A DNA stretch of 64,000 bases, from NCBI RefSeq assembly GCF_029674545.1, contig NZ_CP121354.1:2923001-2987000 (forward strand). The letters are read 5' to 3'. Source of the DNA: Mesorhizobium sp. WSM4904. Its GTDB lineage: Bacteria; Pseudomonadota; Alphaproteobacteria; Rhizobiales; Rhizobiaceae. This document shows, one piece after another, positions 46,308 through 55,543 of this stretch (position 1 is the first letter of the stretch; each line of letters begins with the position of its first letter). The position numbers were made by a program, and so were the translations under genes. Below the pieces are notes generated by a model. The model did not search any database, was not told the origin of the DNA, and saw nothing but the letters and a program-made list of their open reading frames with translations.

Positions 46308-47321
46308 CTACTTCAGCTCATCAAGCGTCCAGCAATTGCGCTGGTTGACGTTCGCCTTGGTGATGAGCGTGAGGGGATTGAAGTACATCGTCTTTGTCTC
46401 GCCGGCCGGGCTGTCCGACATCAGCAGGCGGGCGATCTCCTGATTGAGCAAGTCGCCCTGCAGCGGCACGTTGTAGCTGATGTAAAGATTGAACAGGCCC
46501 TTGGTGACATTGTCGCAGCCGACTTGATTGCCGCCGCCCGAGGTGACGAGGAAGACCTGGTCGCTTTTGCCCGCTTCCTTGATCGCCGAGGCCGTGCCGG
46601 TGTCCTGATTGTCCCAGATACCGATGCCCCCGCAGAGGTCGGGATGCTGCTGCAGCACGGTCGCCATGATCGAGCGCGCCTTTTCCGGATTGTATTCGGT
46701 GGCCTGCTGCGACACGACCTGGATGTCGGGATGCTGGCTCAGCACCTTGTAGATGCCGTCGAGCTGGAAGACATCCGACGCCGCGGTCGGCACGCCGGTG
46801 TCGATGGCGATCTTGGTGGAGACGCCTTTGCCCTTGTCGCACTTGTCGACGATCGCCTCGGCTGCCTTCTGGCCGATCTCGGTCCAGTCGGCGCCGACAT
46901 AGGAATCAGTCGTGGTATTGGATTCGAGATTGATCTGGACGATCTTGATTCCGGCAGCCTGCGCCTGCTTCAAGAGCCGCGCATAGGACTGGATATCCGG
47001 ATTGTGGATGACCATCAGGTCGGGCTTTTCTGTGATCAGCGACTGGATCGCCTTGGTGCCGGCGTCGGTGCTCCAGGCCGGATCACGGATCTCGAACTTG
47101 TAGCCGAGACGGTCGGCCTGCTTGCGCATCTGCGCCGCCCAGCCCTCGGTCAGGTCGAAGCCCATGGAAAGCGGCACGAACACCACTTTCTTGTCCTTCA
47201 TCGACGTGTGGAACGTGGTGCTGCGCGGGTTTTCGAGACCCCTGTCCTGTGCGGCGGACCAGCCGAGCCCAGCGGCGACCATGACGGCTGCGAGGGCGAT
47301 TGTCTTCAAGGCACGTTGCAT
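46308..47321 (-). CDS. ABC transporter substrate-binding protein, ribose type, cluster B
   Basis: 337 residues with a signal peptide (MQRALKTIALAAVMVAAGLGWSAA, cut near residue 24). The mature protein has KKVVFVPLSMGFDLTEGWAAQMRKQADRLGY, EKPDLMVIHNPD, KIVQINLESNTTTDSYVGADWTEIGQ and SGGGNQVGCDNVTKG. It parallels 33832-34836 over its whole length. GGAGGAGAAT precedes the start. The ligand is unknown, probably close to that of cluster A. Confidence 0.92.
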   Translation of the reverse strand: MQRALKTIALAAVMVAAGLGWSAAQDRGLENPRSTTFHTSMKDKKVVFVPLSMGFDLTEGWAAQMRKQADRLGYKFEIRDPAWSTDAGTKAIQSLITEKPDLMVIHNPDIQSYARLLKQAQAAGIKIVQINLESNTTTDSYVGADWTEIGQKAAEAIVDKCDKGKGVSTKIAIDTGVPTAASDVFQLDGIYKVLSQHPDIQVVSQQATEYNPEKARSIMATVLQQHPDLCGGIGIWDNQDTGTASAIKEAGKSDQVFLVTSGGGNQVGCDNVTKGLFNLYISYNVPLQGDLLNQEIARLLMSDSPAGETKTMYFNPLTLITKANVNQRNCWTLDELK

Positions 47322-47354
47322 ATTCTCCTCCCTAGTTATCTTCAGCTACAAAGA

Positions 47355-48374
47355 TCAAAGGTCTCCGGCCTGCGACGTCTGTTCGTCGCGTGGGTTGACA
47401 ATGGAATCGGCCACGATTGCCAGAAGCAGAACCACGCCTTTCACGAGGTTCTGGATGGTGTAGTCGATGTTCATGATCGTCATGCCGTTGAGCAGGATGC
47501 CGACGAAGACCGTGCCCAGAATGACGTTTCGAATGCTGCCGTGGCCGCCATTGAGGCCGATGCCGCCGAGCACGACGACCAGCAGGATGTCGTAGATCAT
47601 CGTCGAATTGAATAGCCGGGCATTGATCGCATTGGCCGACGAGGCGAGGATCAGCCCGGCGACGAAAGCGATGAAGGCGCTGATGGCATACTGGGCGACG
47701 ATCATCGGCCGCATCGGGACGCCGGTGGTGCGGGCCGCATTCGGATTGTCGCCCATCGCATAGATCATCCACCCGAAGCGTGTTCGCGACAGGATGAACT
47801 GGAACAGCGCACACAGCAGCAGGAAGGCGATCACGGTGACGGGAATGCCCAAGACGTTGCCCTGGCCTATCAATGCGAACCAGTCGGTGTTGACGGGCAC
47901 GTTCTGCATTTCGAGCGCGAAGAAGAAGGTGCGGCCGGTTCCATAGATTACTGAACCCGCAGCCAGTGTGGCGAAGATCGGCGGCACGTCGCCGAAGGCG
48001 ATCAGCGCGCCGATGATTACGCCGGAAAGGATGGCAAAACCTGCGCCGATCAGAAGCGCCAGAACGAAGGGATAGCCGGCGGCGGTGATCACGAAAGCCC
48101 AGGATACCGAGACGACCATGATCGCGATCATCGACACGTCGATGCCGCGCGCGATCACCACCAGCGCCATCCCCAAGGCGAGGATGCCGAGGATCGAGAC
48201 GCTGCGCACCAGCACCAACAGATTGCCGGCGCTCAGAAATCCCGGCAGCAGCACCGAGAACAGCACGAAAGCAATCACGGCGAGCGTGAAGACGATGCCT
48301 TCCTGCGTGGCAATGATCCCGCGAACGAAGCCTGTCTTCGATGGATTGGGCTGATCGGAGCTGGCGACGGACAT
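47355..48374 (-). CDS. ABC transporter permease, RbsC type, cluster B
   Basis: 339 residues, about ten membrane segments (GMALVVIARGIDVSMIAIMVVS; VVVLGGIGLNGGHGSIRNVILGTVFVGILLNGMTI). The C-terminal NPRDEQTSQ is shared with the cluster A permease. The ATG at 48374 lies 5 bp after the stop of the chimeric reductase gene. It forms the importer with the fused permease at 44190. Confidence 0.92.
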   Translation of the reverse strand: MSVASSDQPNPSKTGFVRGIIATQEGIVFTLAVIAFVLFSVLLPGFLSAGNLLVLVRSVSILGILALGMALVVIARGIDVSMIAIMVVSVSWAFVITAAGYPFVLALLIGAGFAILSGVIIGALIAFGDVPPIFATLAAGSVIYGTGRTFFFALEMQNVPVNTDWFALIGQGNVLGIPVTVIAFLLLCALFQFILSRTRFGWMIYAMGDNPNAARTTGVPMRPMIVAQYAISAFIAFVAGLILASSANAINARLFNSTMIYDILLVVVLGGIGLNGGHGSIRNVILGTVFVGILLNGMTIMNIDYTIQNLVKGVVLLLAIVADSIVNPRDEQTSQAGDL

Positions 48375-48379
48375 CGAAC

Positions 48380-49408
48380 TCAGCCCCCGAAAAGCTTGGC
48401 GATCGCCGGCACACTGAGAAGTGCGGCATAGTACCCCATGAATTGCATGCCGGTGTTGAAGCCGATGATCCGGTAAAGCAGTCCGCCGACAAGACCGATC
48501 GCGAGGATGACAGCGAGCGCCAGCAGCCCGCCTTCCCACAGCCCGATCACCAGGACCAGGCCGACAAAGGTCCCGATAATCGCTTCATGGCTGACGTAGC
48601 GCGACACGAAGGCGGCGGCGGTGCGCGCATGGTTCATCGCGAAGGGATAGGCGATCAGCGCAGCGATCGCGACACCGATCAATCCATAGACGAGAAACTC
48701 AAAGGGCGTCAGGAGATTATGGAGGTTATTCACGGCACCGGTCGCGGCATCCACCGTGAAACGGGGGGCTGCGTTGTAGAGTGGCGCGGCCGGGCCTGCG
48801 GCGACCGGGCTGAGCGGCAGGCCGAAGGCGACCAATGGGATGAGGGCTTCTCGCACGTCGACCAGGAGATGGACGATCACCATCGGACCGCGAGGGGAGG
48901 ACCTGAAGACATGGACCTCGACGTCACGGCAACCGCCGCCAAAGCCGACGAGGATAGCGTCCTTCGCATTGGCGCAGTCGACAATTCGATCCTTGGCAGC
49001 CAGGATATTGATGCGGACTCCATGTGGATCGCGGATCTGCGCCCTCATGACGGGCGCCGTGCTCGAGGTCGTGAACCCGCCCCCGGAACGCGCGATCCGT
49101 GCCATATAAGACGCGGCCGCCACCACGGATGGCTCTTCAACCGCCATCGGGATCAGGTAGTCGCGTCCGTTGACCTGGAAATTCGTGGCAATGCCGAGCG
49201 GCAACGCGAAGGTGCCGATCACGTTTTCGATCATGCCATTGGCCCGATGGATGTCGAGCGCGCCGTCCCCGGAAAGGGTTGCTTTCTCGGCATCGGAGAG
49301 CGAGACAGCCGCGGCAACTGCCAGCCGTTCGGCAGGCGAAAGGTTGCGCATATTTTCAAGTCGCGAATTGATGGATGGGCGCTGTACGCCCTTGTTCACG
49401 TCGGCCAA
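48380..49408 (-). pseudogene. Chimeric ORF: N-terminal HMG-CoA reductase joined to C-terminal TctA-type permease
   Basis: An uninterrupted 342-residue frame. Residues 1-187 match class II HMG-CoA reductase ([39 protein letters not shown]) with a five-residue deletion near 125 relative to cluster A. From about residue 189 it changes to LIPLVAFGLPLSPVAAGPAAPLYNA, SHEAIIGTFVGLVLV and FNTGMQFMGYYAA, the C-terminal pattern of tripartite tricarboxylate transporter TctA subunits. The reductase Lys, Asp and His of the active site are gone, so it cannot be a working reductase. The TTG start at 49408 follows GGGAGGCGG, like the GTG of cluster A. An internal deletion between a former reductase and a former tctA is the likely cause. 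Confidence 0.85.
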
Positions 49409-49479
49409 AGCCGCCTCCCACGTGAATTTTTTTGGATCCTCTTGATGGAGTTATCACCACTTTGGTACCCTAAAGAAAA

Positions 49480-49513
49480 GGTACACTTTAAGAATATTGT
49501 CTGAAATTGTACC
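49480..49513. promoter_or_regulatory. Predicted MocR operator of cluster B
   Basis: GGTACA-N22-TGTACC, 34 bp, the same spacing as the cluster A element. It ends 16 bases before the proposed mocR start and begins 71 bases from the reductase start, nearly the same geometry as cluster A. An extra GGTACC half-site (49464-49469) lies 16 bp further toward the reductase; cluster A has GGTAGC at the mirrored position. Confidence 0.75.
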
Positions 49514-49529
49514 CATGGGAGGGATGTGT

Positions 49530-50921
49530 TTGAGGAACGCGATAGCTGCACCCGCTAGAGGGCCCACCTTGGCGGAAACGGTCGTGGCGAAGTTGCGCGA
49601 AGACATTGTCTCCGGCGCGCTTCCCCCCGGAAGCCGCCTTCTTTCCATCCGCAAAGCCGCCGAGGCTTTTCAGGTTTCCAAGAATACGATCGTCGAGGCC
49701 TACGACCGATTGGCGGCCGCCGAATTGGTCGCGGCGCGCAAAGGATCCGGCTTCGTCGTGGTCTTCGCGCCCGATGGAACACAGAGACCGAAACATGTCA
49801 CCGAAGCCGTAGATATTGCTTCGCTCCTCAGCGCGCAGCTCGACCAGGACTTTCAGATCCGTGTCGGTGACGGTCGGCCGCCGCCGTCATGGACCGAGCA
49901 GTCGGAGATCAGGCGGCATCTCGCGTCTCCAGGGCGAAGCTTGCTGGCCGAGTCGGACGCCTATGGCTCGGCGCTTGGCTTTCAGCCGCTCCGCCAGCAG
50001 ATCGCAAGCCGCCTTGGGGCACAGCACATCGACGCTCGTGACGAGAACATCCTGACGACGTTCGGCGCGAACCACGCGCTCGATCTCATCATCCGCAGCA
50101 TGCTGGTCGCCGGCGACGCGGTCCTCGTCGACGAGCCAGGCTATTATCCTCTCTTCGCCAAACTGGCCTTGGCCCAGGTCCGGATGGTCGGCATACGTCG
50201 AAATCCGGACGGACCTGATATCGCGGATCTCACCGCCAAGCTGATATCCGAACGGCCAAAGCTGTTTTTTACCCAGTCGCTCGGACACAATCCGACGGGC
50301 GGTTCGATCGCCTTGCCAGTCGCCCACGCAGTGCTCACGGCGGCACTGCGATACAACCTGGTCATCGTCGAAGACGATCCATTCGCCGATTTGCCGTCCC
50401 CGTCGATTCACAGGCTTGCGACGCTTGATCAGCTGAACAATGTCATATCCGTCGGTACGTTTGCGAAGACGCTGTCCGCCAGCCTGCGCTCCGGGTTCAT
50501 CGCCGCCCGTCCGGACAGGATCGCGGCGCTTGCCGAACTCAAGATGCTTACGACAGTCAACAGTTCCGGGCATATTGAACGCCTGTTGCACCGGTTGATA
50601 GCGGAAGGCCACTACGACCGGCACCTCAAGCGCCTATGGCAGCGGATTGAAAGCGCCTCCAGCAAGGTTCAGGAGAAACTCCATCTTGGTGGCTGGGCGA
50701 CCTATTCGGATCAAACCACAGGCTATTACCAATACCTGCTTCTGCCTGAAGGTGTCAGCGACCTAGATCTGGCCCGGGACGGCGCCAAGGAGGGCATCTT
50801 CATCGCACCCGGAAGCGTTTTCTGTGTCGACAAACAAACCCCGCTAGCACGGGGGATCCGGATCAACGTTTCGCGTGCCGATGATCCTCGCTTTTACGAT
50901 TTCCTTCTGCGCAATTTATAA
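49530..50921 (+). CDS. MocR-type regulator, cluster B
   Basis: 463 residues, same layout as the cluster A regulator: GntR winged helix (TLAETVVAKLREDIVSGALPPGSRLLSIRKAAEAFQVSKNTIVEAYDRLAAAELV pattern), linker with EAVDIASLLSAQL, then aminotransferase-like domain with TTFGANHALDLIIRSM, DEPGYYPLFAKL, GHNPTGGSIAL, VEDDPFADLPS and the PLP Lys in GTFAKTLSASLRSG. The TTG at 49530 has GGGAGGG at ideal distance; ATG codons at 49515 and 49524 lack one or overlap it. It is divergent from the chimeric reductase. Confidence 0.92.
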   Translation: MRNAIAAPARGPTLAETVVAKLREDIVSGALPPGSRLLSIRKAAEAFQVSKNTIVEAYDRLAAAELVAARKGSGFVVVFAPDGTQRPKHVTEAVDIASLLSAQLDQDFQIRVGDGRPPPSWTEQSEIRRHLASPGRSLLAESDAYGSALGFQPLRQQIASRLGAQHIDARDENILTTFGANHALDLIIRSMLVAGDAVLVDEPGYYPLFAKLALAQVRMVGIRRNPDGPDIADLTAKLISERPKLFFTQSLGHNPTGGSIALPVAHAVLTAALRYNLVIVEDDPFADLPSPSIHRLATLDQLNNVISVGTFAKTLSASLRSGFIAARPDRIAALAELKMLTTVNSSGHIERLLHRLIAEGHYDRHLKRLWQRIESASSKVQEKLHLGGWATYSDQTTGYYQYLLLPEGVSDLDLARDGAKEGIFIAPGSVFCVDKQTPLARGIRINVSRADDPRFYDFLLRNL

Positions 50922-51306
50922 GCTCCGGAAAATGGCCGTCGAGCTCCGCCCCTCGTTGCTCGGCTCGACGGCCCATGCGCGAGCTTGGGAGGATGCGCGC
51001 ACATCGAGTATAAGCGACAGCCGGCGCAGCGGACACAAGCGTGATTGGCATAGTCCAGAAAAAAGCACCTCAGATTGGTAAAGTGCTTTGATCCGAACTC
51101 TAGTGATCCACGGTTTGCTTCCTGATCCCGTTCGATGAGCCGGGACTCCGATCATCACCCATGCGAGCGAGAATTGCTGTAGGAGAGATACCTACCGCAA
51201 CTTCACAACGAACTCGTTTAGACTTACTGTTTCTTAAATTCTTGCGCCTGCCAGATATCTCGCATTTTTGAGTACGCTTTTTCGTTGATCTTCTTCGGGG
51301 GGAAGA
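50922..51306. other. Intergenic region without a recognisable gene
   Basis: 385 bp between the cluster B regulator and the pseudogene that follows. No frame resembles a known protein, and no strong hairpin or repeat was seen. Base composition is somewhat more AT-rich than in the flanking genes, particularly from 51190. Confidence 0.5.
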
Positions 51307-51715
51307 ATGTTTGGACGATCCACGCTCGTACTTGCCTGCATCGCTTTGAGTTTCGGCGTCGCCAACGCGGCGGATTCCCGTTGCGTGGTCACGAGCTACA
51401 ATCCGGTCAAGGGAATTCCGCCGGGTTACGCGGAGAGCCAAGGCTTCAAGGGCCGCTTCGATTATCCGAAAACCACCAGTGAGCAGCCGCCGGACTTTCT
51501 CGCGAACAAGGACTTCAGGGCCGACTGGCGCGGATACATGAATGCCGTCCTTGATTATGCCTTCGAGGGCAATGAAGACGGTACGGAAGCTGGCGTCCCG
51601 ACCTCCTTCCGTCATCCATGAAAATACCAAGCGCAAATGGTATCGATGGACCGGGGAGACTCGGGACGGGAGTTTCTGCACGGTCTGACCTCCGAGCGTC
51701 CGACACGGCCCAATC
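51307..51715 (+). pseudogene. 5' fragment of a secreted protein of unknown function, frameshifted
   Basis: It begins with a signal peptide (MFGRSTLVLACIALSFGVANA) and continues SYNPVKGIPPGYAESQGFKGRFDYPKT and DWRGYMNAVLDYAFEGNE. The frame then stops, but MDRGDSGREFLHGLTSERPTRPNQLG continues in another frame at 51640-51715. I recall this combination (KGIPP...DYP, then GREFxHGLT) from larger secreted proteins of unknown function in rhizobia. The middle of the same protein seems to lie inverted at 51885-52195. It has a frameshift and is truncated, so it is not functional. Confidence 0.65.
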
Positions 51716-51884
51716 AGCTTGGCGATGGAGTTCTGGGAGGCGACCCACCAACTGCTTCATGAGTTGGAGCGCAGCGTTCTCGCTTGCGGTCTAGAAGAGC
51801 GTCTCCGCAACGTTTCATCGGAAGAGTGTCCGGGATCTGGAAGTTGCTTCTTTTCTCTCCAAGTAGGTCCAAAACCGAGTTTGC

Positions 51885-52195
51885 GGCATGGCGTCCCAAC
51901 GGACCGTTCAATCGGCCCTTCCAACCCATTTCGGGACGACCGTCCCAGCCGTAGGTGACGCCCTTCAGCTGGGCGTTGACGACGCTCTCCTTCAGCGCGT
52001 CGTTTGCCGTCGCGTTTGCGTCGTCGCCCCACATCAGCCCAACCGGTTTCAGTCGGCGCCAGGGATCCGATGACGCCACATCAGCAGCGTAAACGAATGT
52101 CCCGAAAACCCAACCGCTGGGTCCAGCTCTTGGATCACGAACCGCAATATCGATCTGAAGGAGATGCAGCGGCTGAACGCGCTTTGTAGGGTCGG
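51885..52195 (-). pseudogene. Internal fragment of the same secreted protein family, inverted
   Basis: On the minus strand one frame reads DPTKRVQPLHLLQIDIAVRDPR, SGWVFGTFVYAADV, SDPWRRLKPVGLMWGDDA and KGVTYGWDGRPEMGWKGRLNGP, without a start codon. As I remember the family, these blocks follow the GREFxHGLT block carried by the plus-strand fragment at 51307. The sequence breaks at about 51885 where SCLSCH-type residues would be expected. This points to an inversion or rearrangement inside the gene. Confidence 0.6.
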
Positions 52196-52631
52196 CAGTG
52201 TTCCATCGCCGCTCCGGTCAAAATGGTCCCTCTCCATGCGGCGCATCATCCGGCACGGCTTCATGCGCCACGAGCTCCCTGTCGAACTTGAGGACGGCTC
52301 CATCGTGGCAAGCACGTCATCCGCCAGCCAGCATAGGCTTGTCTGGCCGCCGCCGAGCTTCTTCTCCGGCAGCAGGTTCGTCTCGCGCAGATTGTCCGGC
52401 ACCATCTTCTTGTGGCCGCGGCGAGTCTGGAGGAACAGCCGGTCCGCGGTTATGGGCGACGGGATGTCCTCTTCCAGCACGATGGGTGTCGGCGATCGGG
52501 TCACCGACAGCAGCGCCTACTCCCTTGCCGCGCATGGGTGAGCACGCACGGGCGCTTCGCATAGCCAGCAAGACCTCTACGGTCGAAATGGCTGTTCAGA
52601 GTGCGCCTGCCTTTGGCGAAGCAAATCGTTG
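52196..52631. other. Unassigned, probably degenerate DNA
   Basis: Several overlapping frames of 80-150 codons occur on both strands, but none has a ribosome binding site or recognisable motif. Given the pseudogene debris on its left, this stretch is probably remnant sequence. The right end merges into the promoter of the next gene. Confidence 0.5.
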
Positions 52632-52674
52632 TTGACAGGCGTCGGCCCTTCCATATAGTCTTGGTATATACCAA
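52632..52674 (+). promoter_or_regulatory. Promoter with GntR-type operator O1 upstream of the first orphan binding protein
   Basis: TTGACA (52632-52637), 16 bp, then TATAGT (52654-52659), directly followed by the perfect palindrome TTGGTATATACCAA (52661-52674). The operator would cover the start of transcription, consistent with repression. The same -35, spacing and palindrome recur at 60425-60467. The HutC-type GntR regulator encoded at 59301 is the obvious candidate to bind it. Confidence 0.75.
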
Positions 52675-52807
52675 TGATCGCGACCGAGGGGAGGACGTCT
52701 CTACGCTCGAAAAGCACCGCAGAGCGGGAAATCCCGCCTGCAGGAGCATCTCGACTTTGCCCCGTCGCGCAGTCGAGCTTCGCATCGGCAGTTGTCCTCG
52801 CGGTCCA

Positions 52808-52927
52808 TTGGTATATCCCAAAGGGCGGTCGGATCTCGCTGCGCGAAAAGTGAGTCGCGTCGTTCGTGGGAGCCCGGGATCTTTGAGCCAGAAGCCCGTT
52901 GGTGAGCATTTCACTGGTATCTACCAA
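52808..52927 (+). promoter_or_regulatory. Secondary operators O2 and O3 in the leader of the first orphan binding protein
   Basis: O2 is TTGGTATATCCCAA (52808-52821, one mismatch to O1) and O3 is CTGGTATCTACCAA (52914-52927, two mismatches). The start-to-start distances O1-O2-O3 are 147 and 106 bp. The second leader has degenerate copies at 148 and 107 bp. These are close to whole helical turns and would allow DNA looping. Confidence 0.5.
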
Positions 52928-52959
52928 TCGGTAATGCCGTAAACAAGAGGGAGACTGGA

Positions 52960-54006
52960 ATGAATATCCCACACAAGAGGTTCGCGGTGATTGCCGCTGC
53001 GGCCGTCATGATCGCCGGAGCGGGTTTGCCCGCACGAGCGGCGGACGTGGTGATTGTCGCAAACGGTGGCCCGCCCCAGGACGCCCACCGCCAAGCGATG
53101 TGGCAACCCGCCTCAAAGGCCCTCGGAATGACATTCGACGAGGACACTTCCCAGAGTTGGACCGAGGCCAAGGCGCAGGTCGATTCTGGTTCCGTCACCT
53201 GGGACATAGTGAACTTGAACATGGGCGAGGTGCCGCAGGCGGTTGCGGCGGGCATCTTGGTCAAGCTGCCTGCGGACATCGTTGACCGGACCCACTACGC
53301 TCCTGGTTCCGTGAACGACTACTGCATGGGAAACACAGTGTTCTCCATGGTCATCGCTTACAATACAGCCAAGTTCGGGAACAACGGGCCGAAGAACATG
53401 GTGGACTTCTTCGACGTGACGAAGTTTCCTGGCAAGAGGGCGCTGCTCCGCAGCCCGAGAAGCAATGTTGAGGCTGGTGCTCTCGCGTTGGGCCATTCTC
53501 AGAGCGAGCTATACAGCTACCTGCAGACGGACGATGGGCAGAAGGCTGTGCTCGACAAGCTCGCCGATCTGAAACCGACTGTCACTTGGTGGGACAGCGG
53601 TTCCCAACTAACTCAACTTATCAAGGACGGGGAAGTCGACCTGGCTTACGGTTTGGATGGTCGCATCAATGCGGCGATCGATGCCGGCGCGCCGTGGAAG
53701 ATCGTCTATCAGGACGGGCTGCTCAGTGTTGATTGCTACGCAATCCTCAAGGGAAGTCCGCATCCCGAAAACGCTCTCAAGTTCCTCAAAGAGATCCTCA
53801 AGCCTCAATACACCAAGGACATGGTGAAGTACGTCGCCTACGGCCCCGCCGACCTGACGGCCTACGACGGCATGGACCCGAAGGTCCTTTCGAGGTTGAC
53901 TCTGGCGCCGAAGAATCTGGTCGGTCAGTATCCTCAGGATGTGGACTTCTGGGGAAAGAGCGGGGCCAAGCTGTCGGAAGCGTTCGACGCGATGCTTGTG
54001 AAGTAG
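52960..54006 (+). CDS. PotD-type ABC transporter substrate-binding protein (orphan, copy 1)
   Basis: 348 residues with a signal peptide (FAVIAAAAVMIAGAGLPARA, cut near residue 27). The type II binding fold shows GSVTWDIVNLNMGEVPQAVAAGIL, YNTAKFG, FFDVTKFPGKRALLRSPRSN, TVTWWDSGSQLTQLIKDGEVDLAYGLDGR and PHPENALKFLKEIL. This is the group binding polyamines, quaternary amines and similar compounds. GAGGGAGA precedes the start. No permease or ATPase is nearby, so it must work with a transporter encoded elsewhere. It is about 75-80% identical by eye to 60753-61802. Confidence 0.92.
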   Translation: MNIPHKRFAVIAAAAVMIAGAGLPARAADVVIVANGGPPQDAHRQAMWQPASKALGMTFDEDTSQSWTEAKAQVDSGSVTWDIVNLNMGEVPQAVAAGILVKLPADIVDRTHYAPGSVNDYCMGNTVFSMVIAYNTAKFGNNGPKNMVDFFDVTKFPGKRALLRSPRSNVEAGALALGHSQSELYSYLQTDDGQKAVLDKLADLKPTVTWWDSGSQLTQLIKDGEVDLAYGLDGRINAAIDAGAPWKIVYQDGLLSVDCYAILKGSPHPENALKFLKEILKPQYTKDMVKYVAYGPADLTAYDGMDPKVLSRLTLAPKNLVGQYPQDVDFWGKSGAKLSEAFDAMLVK

Positions 54007-54013
54007 TGAAGAC

Positions 54014-54046
54014 GGCCTTGGTGGCGGAGCTTCCGCCACCAAGGCC
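54014..54046 (+). terminator. Terminator after the first orphan binding-protein gene
   Basis: A perfect 15-bp stem GGCCTTGGTGGCGGA with a 3-base loop, 7 bp after the stop codon. It is followed by mixed sequence with only short A runs. The same hairpin follows the paralogous gene at 61809. Confidence 0.8.
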
Positions 54047-54348
54047 AACTCTAAAAAGCAGCCAAGTCTCGAGCACGCCCACCAAACCTCAAGTGCCGAG
54101 ATAGATCACTTCATCGCCGCGGTCCTAGTCGTCTCGAACAGCGTCGGTCATGGTCCCGCGTCAGGAGACCGGCGACGAAGGGGAGGGAACCGTCAGGCGC
54201 TCGCGCAACAACCGGATACCGCAAGTGCTCAGGTCCAGGGCGACGACGTCTACCACCCTTCGAAGGCGTCCCCGATCGGCGGAAGCGAGGTTCGGGGCGA
54301 CTGGCCACGCGTCGAAGCAGACGACAGCATGTCAGCCTGGATACGCCG
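54047..54348. other. Intergenic region without a recognisable gene
   Basis: About 300 bp between a terminator and the convergent 3' end of the esterase gene. No frame resembles a known protein and no repeat was recognised. Confidence 0.5.
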
Positions 54349-55308
54349 CTAAAGCACCTTGCTAAGAAATGCGAGTTGCTCCCGCTCCTGGAATGAGCCG
54401 CCACCTTCATGATCATTGAAGGTGTAGGACTTGATCTCCTTGTCGCCCGCATAGGCGTTGAACGCCGCGTAGACCGTTGATGGCGGGCAGACCGTGTCCA
54501 TCACCGCCACGGAGAACAGGGCTTTGGCCTTCGCTCTGCGCACGTGGTTGACGACATCAAAGTAGTTGAGCGTGGCGAAGGCAATTTCCACCATATCGCG
54601 GTGAACGGAGAGGTAGCGTGACACTTCGCCATAGCGATCGCGCGGCGCGAGTCCGACGGCTCTCGGAAAATCGCAGAGGAACGGGACGTCGGCTACCACC
54701 GCGTTGACGCTGGGATCGAGGCTCGCAGCGGCCAGCGCCAGCGCACCCCCCTGACTCCCGCCGGCTGTCGCAATCCGCGCCGGATCAATCTCGGCTCGGC
54801 TTCGCAACGCCTCGATGGCGCGCACGGCGTCGGTGAACACACGTCGGTAAAAATAGGTCTGCGGGCTCCCGATCCCTCGCGTCATGAACCCCGCATGCGA
54901 CGAGTCCGACCCGATGGGATCGGGCGTTGCACCGACCGACCAGCCACCGCCCTGGCCGCGCGTATCCATCACCAGCAGCGGCCGCCCGGAAATAGGCCAT
55001 AGCAAATGGTCCTGCGGGAAACCGCGGCCGCCGTTGTAGCCGATGAACTTCACCACAGCACCAGCGTCAAATGCGTTGCGCGGCTTGATATACCACCCCT
55101 TGATCGGATGCCCGCCCCAGCCGGCGAAGGTTACATCGAACACCTCGACTAGCGGGAGTCCGGCATCAACTAGCTCGAACGTCGCGTTAAGCGGCAGCGA
55201 TCTCGCCTCAGCTAGGGTGGTCGACCAAAACGCGTCGAAATCGGTTGGTGGCACGATGCTGCTGCAATAGGACGGCAGGTCTGCGGCATTGAAATCGAAG
55301 AACGGCAT
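54349..55308 (-). CDS. Axe1/cephalosporin-C deacetylase-type alpha/beta-hydrolase
   Basis: 319 residues, the usual length of carbohydrate esterase family 7 acetylxylan esterases. The N-terminus DFDAFWSTTLAEAR, FAGWGGHPIKGWYIKPR, MDTRGQGGGWSVG, and the catalytic triad are present: Ser in GGSQGG, Asp in AVMDTVCPPS, His in NDHEGGG. It would remove acetyl groups from xylo-oligosaccharides or related acetylated compounds. There is no signal peptide, so it is cytoplasmic and acts on imported substrates. It stands alone. Confidence 0.92.
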   Translation of the reverse strand: MPFFDFNAADLPSYCSSIVPPTDFDAFWSTTLAEARSLPLNATFELVDAGLPLVEVFDVTFAGWGGHPIKGWYIKPRNAFDAGAVVKFIGYNGGRGFPQDHLLWPISGRPLLVMDTRGQGGGWSVGATPDPIGSDSSHAGFMTRGIGSPQTYFYRRVFTDAVRAIEALRSRAEIDPARIATAGGSQGGALALAAASLDPSVNAVVADVPFLCDFPRAVGLAPRDRYGEVSRYLSVHRDMVEIAFATLNYFDVVNHVRRAKAKALFSVAVMDTVCPPSTVYAAFNAYAGDKEIKSYTFNDHEGGGSFQEREQLAFLSKVL

Positions 55309-55543
55309 TCACTTCTCCAAAATCGGTTCGGCAACCAATCGAGGTTGGCAGACCCCGAAAGTCACAATCAGTTCTGACCGCGGGCGCCCCGGCGCGGATG
55401 GCCGATGGGGGCAGCGGCTCGACGGGGCTTCAGCACCGCCCCCGCCCCGTCGGCAGCGCCGAGAAGTAACCGGAAGCTGAGAAATCATCGCCATGACGAA
55501 CGTTCGCGACGCATCCTCCTAGGCCGACGTCCGGGCGAGCCCG

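Noticed and set aside
46110..47615. A 501-codon plus-strand frame opposite the cluster B binding protein
   Set aside because: It is a frame shadow produced by GC-rich third positions; the minus-strand binding protein has a signal peptide and ribosome binding site.
52198..52635. A 145-codon frame upstream of the first orphan binding protein as a small gene
   Set aside because: No ribosome binding site or motif, it overlaps several equally long frames in both strands, and it runs into the promoter of the next gene.
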